From: Chaenocephalus aceratus
Lineage: Eukaryota; Chordata; Actinopteri; Perciformes; Channichthyidae
DNA: 64,000 nucleotides
Direction of reading: 5' to 3'
Assembly: GCA_023974075.1 (NCBI GenBank)
Contig: CM043785.1
Span: 27,372,025 to 27,436,024 of the forward strand
Under the pieces are notes generated by a model. The model searched no databases. It was not told where the DNA came from and saw only the letters and a program-made list of their open reading frames with translations. The translations under genes were made by a program, and so were the position numbers. Below, piece by piece: positions 58,219 through 64,000 of this stretch. The first letter of the stretch is position 1, and every line of letters begins with the position of its first letter.

Positions 58219-60860
58219 GGTCTGGAGGGGAAAACATTGGGATTTAAAACTCTGAGGGAGTTGCTGCATACATTTATATTGCTCACCTGGCTGTTGCAAA
58301 CCCTTTCTTCCAAAAAATGTGTCGTCCCATCTTCCTCCACCTGAAAGAAATGAATCATAGGAAAGAGGAGAGCCCGTGAGTCCTCAAGAAACTCACCATA
58401 GATTGTCACCATGGCAACAGGATGGATTCAAATCCACAAATTGTGAAGGAAGACCCAGTCTCCTTGGAAACCTGACAAAAATACAGAGAACACCTTATCG
58501 CCACGGTAACAACAGACTGTTTTGAAGGTCTGTCAAAGTGGACTGACTGACCTTGTAGAGATTTACTGTATGATAAAAAGAAAAACTTGTAAATATCATA
58601 AATAGCCTAACAGAAAAACAGAAATGTAGTATTTTATATGATTGCATGGAAAGAAAAACGGTGAACTTTTATTAATCGCTTTTGAAAATTGAATTTTTAC
58701 TTTGTTCAAGTGTTTTCTGGTCAAAGATGGAGCAATGACATGCTCTGTCGATCTTCTCCCACCCCCTTCTCTGAAAAAAAAAACACGGTTCGGAAATAAC
58801 AAGGCTTTATAGTTCTGCAGTTTGGTTGGGCTTGGGTTTTCTTGTGGAAGTTGTGTTTTCAAAAATAGCTCTTTTTAACTTTGTAAGTACGAATTATCTT
58901 TGGCAAAAAAAAAACAAGATCACAGTTTGACTGAATTCTTTGCAGAGTGATCACTGTACGTGTAACGGGTTTAGTGATTCCAAGTGCCAATAACATAGTC
59001 AGTAGTGTTTTTTTTGTTTTTAAAGCAGACTATTCAAAGGCGTATATATATTTTCCAACAAGATATTACCCCTATTAAAGTTAATGCGTGTGTATATAGT
59101 AGGGATTATTTTTTAACAGTCAGAGCCCTATAAGTAACAAACAGTATATCCTCAACCTCCTGAAACTTTAGCACTTGATGTGGTTGTGTACAGTAAATCA
59201 CTGTCCAGACTTAGTTGTTTATCTGTGGTGTGATTCTGTGAGCTAGTGTGTGCTTTTGGGAATACAATCTTGGTGTGCATGAGTGGGCATGAGAGTGTCT
59301 GTGGTCAGTGGGTGTGTATGAGTGTGTGTCGTGATTCGTGAATGTGTTTGAGTGTGTGGGTGTGTGTGTGTGTCCTGTGCGCTTGTTGCCCCTTGTGTCT
59401 TACAATATTTGACTTAGTAAGGGTGAAGTTGCTGGATGGTACTTGTATTCTCAGGAATGTGGAAAGTTGTTTGCTTCTGCCTCAGTCTGGAACCAGACAT
59501 GGAGGGACTAGACGTTGATGCTGCAAAAACCAGAGGAAGAAGTGTCAGTGTGAAAAGTGCGACTGGTGGCTGAGTTAAATTCGTCCCAGATCTCATTTCC
59601 TTATACAAATACAATTTAAGGGAAAAGTCTTAAAGACAGTAAGACTATCCTGTTATCTCAGTATCTACAATTCTGACTTAACACTTTAAATGTAAGAAAA
59701 ATGAATTACTTTTCTGCTGAAAAAATATGATGGGGTAGGATTATAGAAAAATTATTTTCAGCTATTCATCCAGATTTGAATAGATTGACTTCATAGTACC
59801 AGCAAACCTGCATTTCTTCTCACTGTCTCGTGGTCTTCGGTATCATCAATGTTTCTCCTTCTATCTCTTCCTAGGCCTCAGAAACCCTCATGCAGTTCAG
59901 TTCACTCCTCTGGTAAAACAATGCTGGGCCCCATTCCATTTCCGATACATGGATGGAGGCGGGCTCAGCCCCTCAACTACAGTTGTAAGCCATATCAAAC
60001 AGAAAAGCCTTGGATTGGAGGAAGTGTAATGGTTGACAGTGGAGCATTTAGAATTTGTTGTTTTGACTGTAGTTAAGACTGTGTGTGTGCGCTTGTGTGA
60101 GTATAGCGTCTCCTAATTCTTGTATCACTCGGGGGTCAGTATTGGTTTCCCCTTGCGATAGCCAATCAGTTCTTGCGTTGCAGTATAAAGAGATAATTGT
60201 ATTATTCAAGAAAATTCCTCTCCGGTTGGGCCCAGAATTCTGCAAGCCCGTGTGTGGGATAGCTCAACTTGAATACATGTTTGTGTGAAAGAAAGTTAGT
60301 ATGCATGTTACCTGTCATTGTAACCCGTTATATTTTCATATGGAAACAGATGTGTGACTGGGAAAAAAATTGGATGTTAGGCAATGCAGATCACCTGTCA
60401 GGCTGTGAAGAAGATGGGCAGTGTTATTGTTTTACAATGAGAGACCGCTAAACCTACACTTCTAACAACAACTACACATCCGACAGGTTTCAAACGGTAA
60501 CACTCTGAGATTATGTTTTTAATGTAGATTGACTATTTGTGTGACAAAGCAGGGAAAATGCTTCTCTTTCCTTTGTCTACAAATAATGACTAGAAGAAAG
60601 AGATTGAAAGGGTCTTACTATTTGAACCATGTCTTCCACCTTTCACATAACAGATATAAATCCTCTGTAGACTAGTTTGTGTTCAAGGCATCACTCTAAA
60701 GGGTAATGCTGAAATATTTATAGTTTGTGTCACTAATACCCAGCCCAAAGAATGTAAAGGTGTTTTAAAGAGACTAATGGATGTTTGATAATGGAGAACC
60801 TTTGGCAGGCCGAGTGATGAAGGAAAATGACTGTTGTGAAAGAAAATAAAGTTTCTCACT
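58219..60860 (+). other. clock: clock 3' untranslated region
   Basis: Non-coding sequence after the clock stop (58216-58218). A canonical AATAAA at 60845-60850 would give a 3' UTR of about 2.6 kb, and another AATAAA is at 61335-61340. The region has several GT-rich stretches (59270-59380) and T-rich runs. No second gene is recognised in it. Confidence 0.5.
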
Positions 60861-61282
60861 ACAATGATCTACACATTTAAAAAAGAAAAACAATCTTATT
60901 GACCGGTTTTGCATTCTCAAACAACCTTATGAATGTTTCACAATTTCAATCTTTCAGTTTTTGCAACAATAATGTTCTGTTTAGAAAAAGAGTTTAAAAG
61001 GTTTTGGAAGATGAGGTGTAGGATATTGGAAATGCTCCTCACAGATACACAGATCACCTTTACACTACACAATCTGGTCCAAAAGAGTCCTAGTTCTAGT
61101 ATTAAACTGTACACCTTCACAAAGCGAAGAACACCAGTATTCAGTGTAAAACGGTGCTATGCTTACCTGTACTGTATGTATGTGTATCCCTTCTTCTCTT
61201 GAACTGTGCTCCTTTTATCTACCTAAAAGTCAAATGTAATAATAATCTAAATTTTGAAGCAAAATGTTTGCTATTATTATAA

Positions 61283-61315
61283 CCCCCCAACCCCCCCCCC
61301 CCCCCCCCCCCCCTA
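61283..61315. repeat. Poly(C) tract
   Basis: A near-unbroken run of about 30 C residues (with AA near its left end) between two A/T-rich stretches, just before the second AATAAA at 61335. Confidence 0.9.
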
Positions 61316-61414
61316 CCCTATTGGTCAATTTGAAAATAAAAACAGTTGCAAATATTATACGTGACACACACATGTCTGCTGCAATTTTGTTACTCGTGTT
61401 AGTCTGTGATTAGC

Positions 61415-61800
61415 AACCTTGGAGCTAGACATTAGTGGCGCCAAGGAAATACAATGTCTTAGTTTGGTCCAGACTAAAATATTTCAACAACTAGTGCAAG
61501 AATTACAAGGAATGTTTGTAAAGTGGTTCATGGTTCCCAGAGGAAGAATCTTAGTGACTTTGGTGAATGTCACTTTTTGCAAATCAAATATCTGCCATTC
61601 TTATGACACCCCCTTAGCCCTAGCTGTACTTAGTGTTAAGTGCCAACAAACAAATGTTGCATGATAACATGCTCAACTCATGATGTAAATGATTGTGCTT
61701 GCTAAACATCAGCATGTTAGCAGGCTAATGTTAGCATGCTAAGGGTATCATTTAGCTCAGAGCATCACGATGCCCACAGCAGCCTTACAGAGCTGCTTAC
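61415..61800. repeat. Teleost interspersed repeat (GCTAATGTTAGCATGCTAA type)
   Basis: Contains TTTGGTCCAGACTAAAATAT, GGTTCMMAGAGGAAGAATC-like text and GCTAATGTTAGCATGCTAAG, in the order I know from an abundant fish repeat. No coding content. Confidence 0.55.
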
Positions 61801-63122
61801 TCATGTATTACACAATTGTAAAAATGATGAAGGACACTTTTTAAGTTTCTACCATCACAGGTACTTTCTTTATTACAAGTAATCCAACTGTATCAAAACC
61901 AGCATACTGAAACTATCCTGGCTCTCGACAATAACAGCGTCACAATCAAATGCATTCAGTATTTCACAAAAAGAACCTAAAGGCACATCTCTATTATATT
62001 TACATTGCATACATGTTTGACATAAACCTAGTCAAAAGAGCAAACAGTCCTAAACGTCTGGCCACAGACTAAACTAAAGCTAACCCTATAATACATACAG
62101 CAATACACCAGTTAGTCACAGTATTCAAAGCTACAACACACAGGTGGGAGTCAGTGTTTCTGTGACTTATGGTAACTTTATGTTGTTTTTTTAGGAGTTA
62201 TCGCTTGCATGCCACCTCACTATGGCTCATTTGTTATATTGTAAAAGAGGCTTCAGGTACTATAAAGCATTGTTTGTCTTTCAAGCCCCATTAAAACCAG
62301 TTGTAAGTAAGGCTTGCAGACAACAACTCATGTTAATATAGTGACTCTAACAGTAAATGAATAAGATTTTGGGAAAATACACTATTTGATTTCTTGCAGA
62401 GGGCTGGATTATAACAATTAAGTGTGCAGGTGGAGCCAGCAGCCAGTTAGTGTGTAGAGCATTAAGACTGATGACATGAGGAAACGGCTAACCTTGCTCT
62501 TGTACATATACAAGAAGTAGACATGTGCATAAGCACAACTCTTTAAAAAATTGAAATAAGGTTGCCAGCAGGTTCTCCTGGAAACCACTGCTCCCTACAA
62601 GAGTGCTGTATTTCTTTATATTACCCAAACTGACAAAAATATTCTTGTAAAAACGTAGGGACAAAATAAAGTCCACCGATCACTTCACTAACTGTGCTTA
62701 TCTCTTCCTCAGTCAAAGGTCTCTGTTTTCCCCAAAGCATTTAAAGATGCAATCTAAGGCTGAATGTGAGCCAAACTCCTGCCGATGGGGATGTTGTTTG
62801 GATCTGATGGCGGTTAATGCTGGAGTCTGCTTTATATAGACGTGCACCGGAAATACCTACCGCAGAGATCAATACAGCAATGGGAGATTAGATAGAGGAC
62901 AATACTGAGAGACCAAGGCAAGGTCATATATACAGTGTGTGTTGTGTGTGCGTGTGTAATGCAGGAAGTCCAGTGTTTGACAGTTAGTTTGAGTGTGTTG
63001 TTATTAGTTTACATACAGAGTGCATTTGGCTCTTGTGAGGTGACAATGATCAGGGCGGTGGGGGTTGTAAGTTTGATAGCAGTGTTTATGTGCATACGTG
63101 TGTGTTTGTTTGTGTCTATGTG
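61801..63122 (-). other. Probable kit 3' untranslated region
   Basis: Non-coding on both strands. TTTATT at 61869-61874 (AATAAA on the minus strand) would end a kit 3' UTR of about 1.25 kb. A GTGTGT-rich stretch lies at 62936-63125. The exact end is not known. Confidence 0.35.
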
Positions 63123-63635
63123 TCAGACATAGCCCATGAAGACGTCAGCCGTGCTTTGCAGGAGAGGTTGGGTGGGAGCTGTGGTGCTGCAGACGGAGCT
63201 CAGCCGCCGCGTTAGCGCCTTCTCCTGCGCGGGATGACCTGGAGCGTTGCTCAGTCTCAGGTACACCTAAGAAACAACACACATTTCAGGCTTATGGCGG
63301 CTCTGATAATACTACTTTTTTACAACAACAAAAACATTTGGTTTAATGAGAAATGTCGAATGACGAAGGTCCATAAATGGCAAAATGATGATCAATCTCA
63401 ATCTTTCTCCTGGTTTTTAATTCAGGCTTTCTGTTTTTTCTTTTTATCCTTAAACCAACATTGAGATATCCCCAATGTTTTGAAAGATAAAAAAGGAAAT
63501 GTCTGTGATTTATGGTTCCTTTTACTCACATTCCTGGTATTTTCTGAGAGCAGCAGCTCAGTCCTCTCCACCAGTTTCCTGAAGGAAGGCCTCTTCAAAG
63601 GATCGTGGCTCCAACAAGACAACATCATGTCATAC
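63123..63635 (-). CDS. kit: KIT-family receptor tyrosine kinase, C-terminal exons (partial)
   Basis: Two coding exons on the minus strand: 63530-63635 and 63123-63266, with the stop at 63123-63125. The gene starts beyond the window. The first visible exon reads YDMMLSCWSHDPLKRPSFRK, the last helices of the kinase C-lobe with the W-x-x-DPLKRP signature of class III receptor kinases. The last exon is the cytoplasmic tail; RRLSSVCSTTAPTQPLLQST resembles the end of KIT (RINSVGS...QPLL) and not PDGFRA or CSF1R. KIT binds stem cell factor and acts in pigment cell, blood and germ cell development. In human KIT and CLOCK share 4q12, in keeping with this location. Teleosts have kita and kitb; I cannot tell which this is. 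Confidence 0.85.
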
Positions 63636-64000
63636 CTGCAGAGGTGAGGCTGACATTAGTTTCTACATTCAAGAACTAAAATAATCCAGCAAAGCGAAAA
63701 CAAAGATTTTACATTTTATGTTTCTATTCATACAATGGATAAATCATTGTGCGTTTATTATTGTCTTTAAAATGTTTTGAATCGATTAGCTGATTGTCAG
63801 AAATTAATCCGCAGCTATTTTGACTTATAATTTCGTTAAGTCATTTTGAAGGCATGATGGTTTGGTTTCAGCTCCTCCAAATTAAGGATTAGCCACTTTT
63901 CTTCGATTATGATGCCTATGTAAAATACATATTTTTTTATTTGTGGACTGTTGCTTGAACAAAACGATACATTTGATAATGTCACATTGCTCCTTTCTCA
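63636..64000 (-). other. kit intron, partial
   Basis: Sequence upstream (on the minus strand) of the kit exon ending at 63635, preceded by a CTGCAG acceptor. No further exon is recognised before the window ends. Confidence 0.5.

Noticed and set aside
59849..60288. Two frames of 65-75 codons downstream of clock
   Set aside because: They lie in the clock 3' UTR, lack splice context and show no family resemblance.

Overview
The window is teleost (ray-finned fish) nuclear DNA. It has vertebrate genes with many short GT-AG exons, long (GT)n/(CA)n microsatellites, tRNA-derived SINEs, an L2-type LINE 3' end, and many short DNA transposons with clear terminal inverted repeats (TIRs) and target-site duplications (TSDs). 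Nothing bacterial or plasmid-like was seen.

Layout. (1) 1-2.9 kb: last five coding exons of ecpas (ECM29 proteasome adaptor), + strand. (2) 4.6-14.6 kb: complete smc2 (condensin ATPase), - strand, 25 coding exons, about 1,200 residues. (3) 16.6-18.0 kb: exoc1l (exocyst component 1-like, Sec3 N-terminal-type domain), - strand, three coding exons, about 189 residues. (4) 18.9-38.8 kb: a gene-free block of transposons nested in each other. A Ty3-type LTR retrotransposon with almost identical LTRs and a broken pol, several hAT-type elements with exact 8-bp TSDs, and an element with a THAP-domain start and P-element-like ends all sit inside copies of one two-module repeat. That repeat also forms a 4.2 kb array with a near-perfect inverted repeat of about 0.9 kb arms. 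(5) 39.7-60.9 kb: complete clock (bHLH-PAS circadian activator), + strand, two probable untranslated exons plus 21 coding exons, about 911 residues, with unusually long glutamine tracts. (6) 63.1-63.6 kb: the last two coding exons of a KIT-family receptor tyrosine kinase, - strand, tail-to-tail with clock.

The genes are not one pathway. ecpas and smc2 match a human 9q31 pair, while exoc1l, clock and kit match human 4q12, so the window spans a rearrangement relative to human between about 14.7 and 16.6 kb. Exon boundaries were read by eye from splice dinucleotides and frame continuity. For smc2, clock, exoc1l and the visible ecpas exons the exon lengths add up to an intact reading frame.

The most unusual material is the repeat block. 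Its module junctions always fall on a CCAGG/CCTGG pentamer, and the nested insertions can be ordered in time from their TSDs. The P-element-like transposon with a degenerate THAP start and the inverted array are the best candidates for something poorly described.
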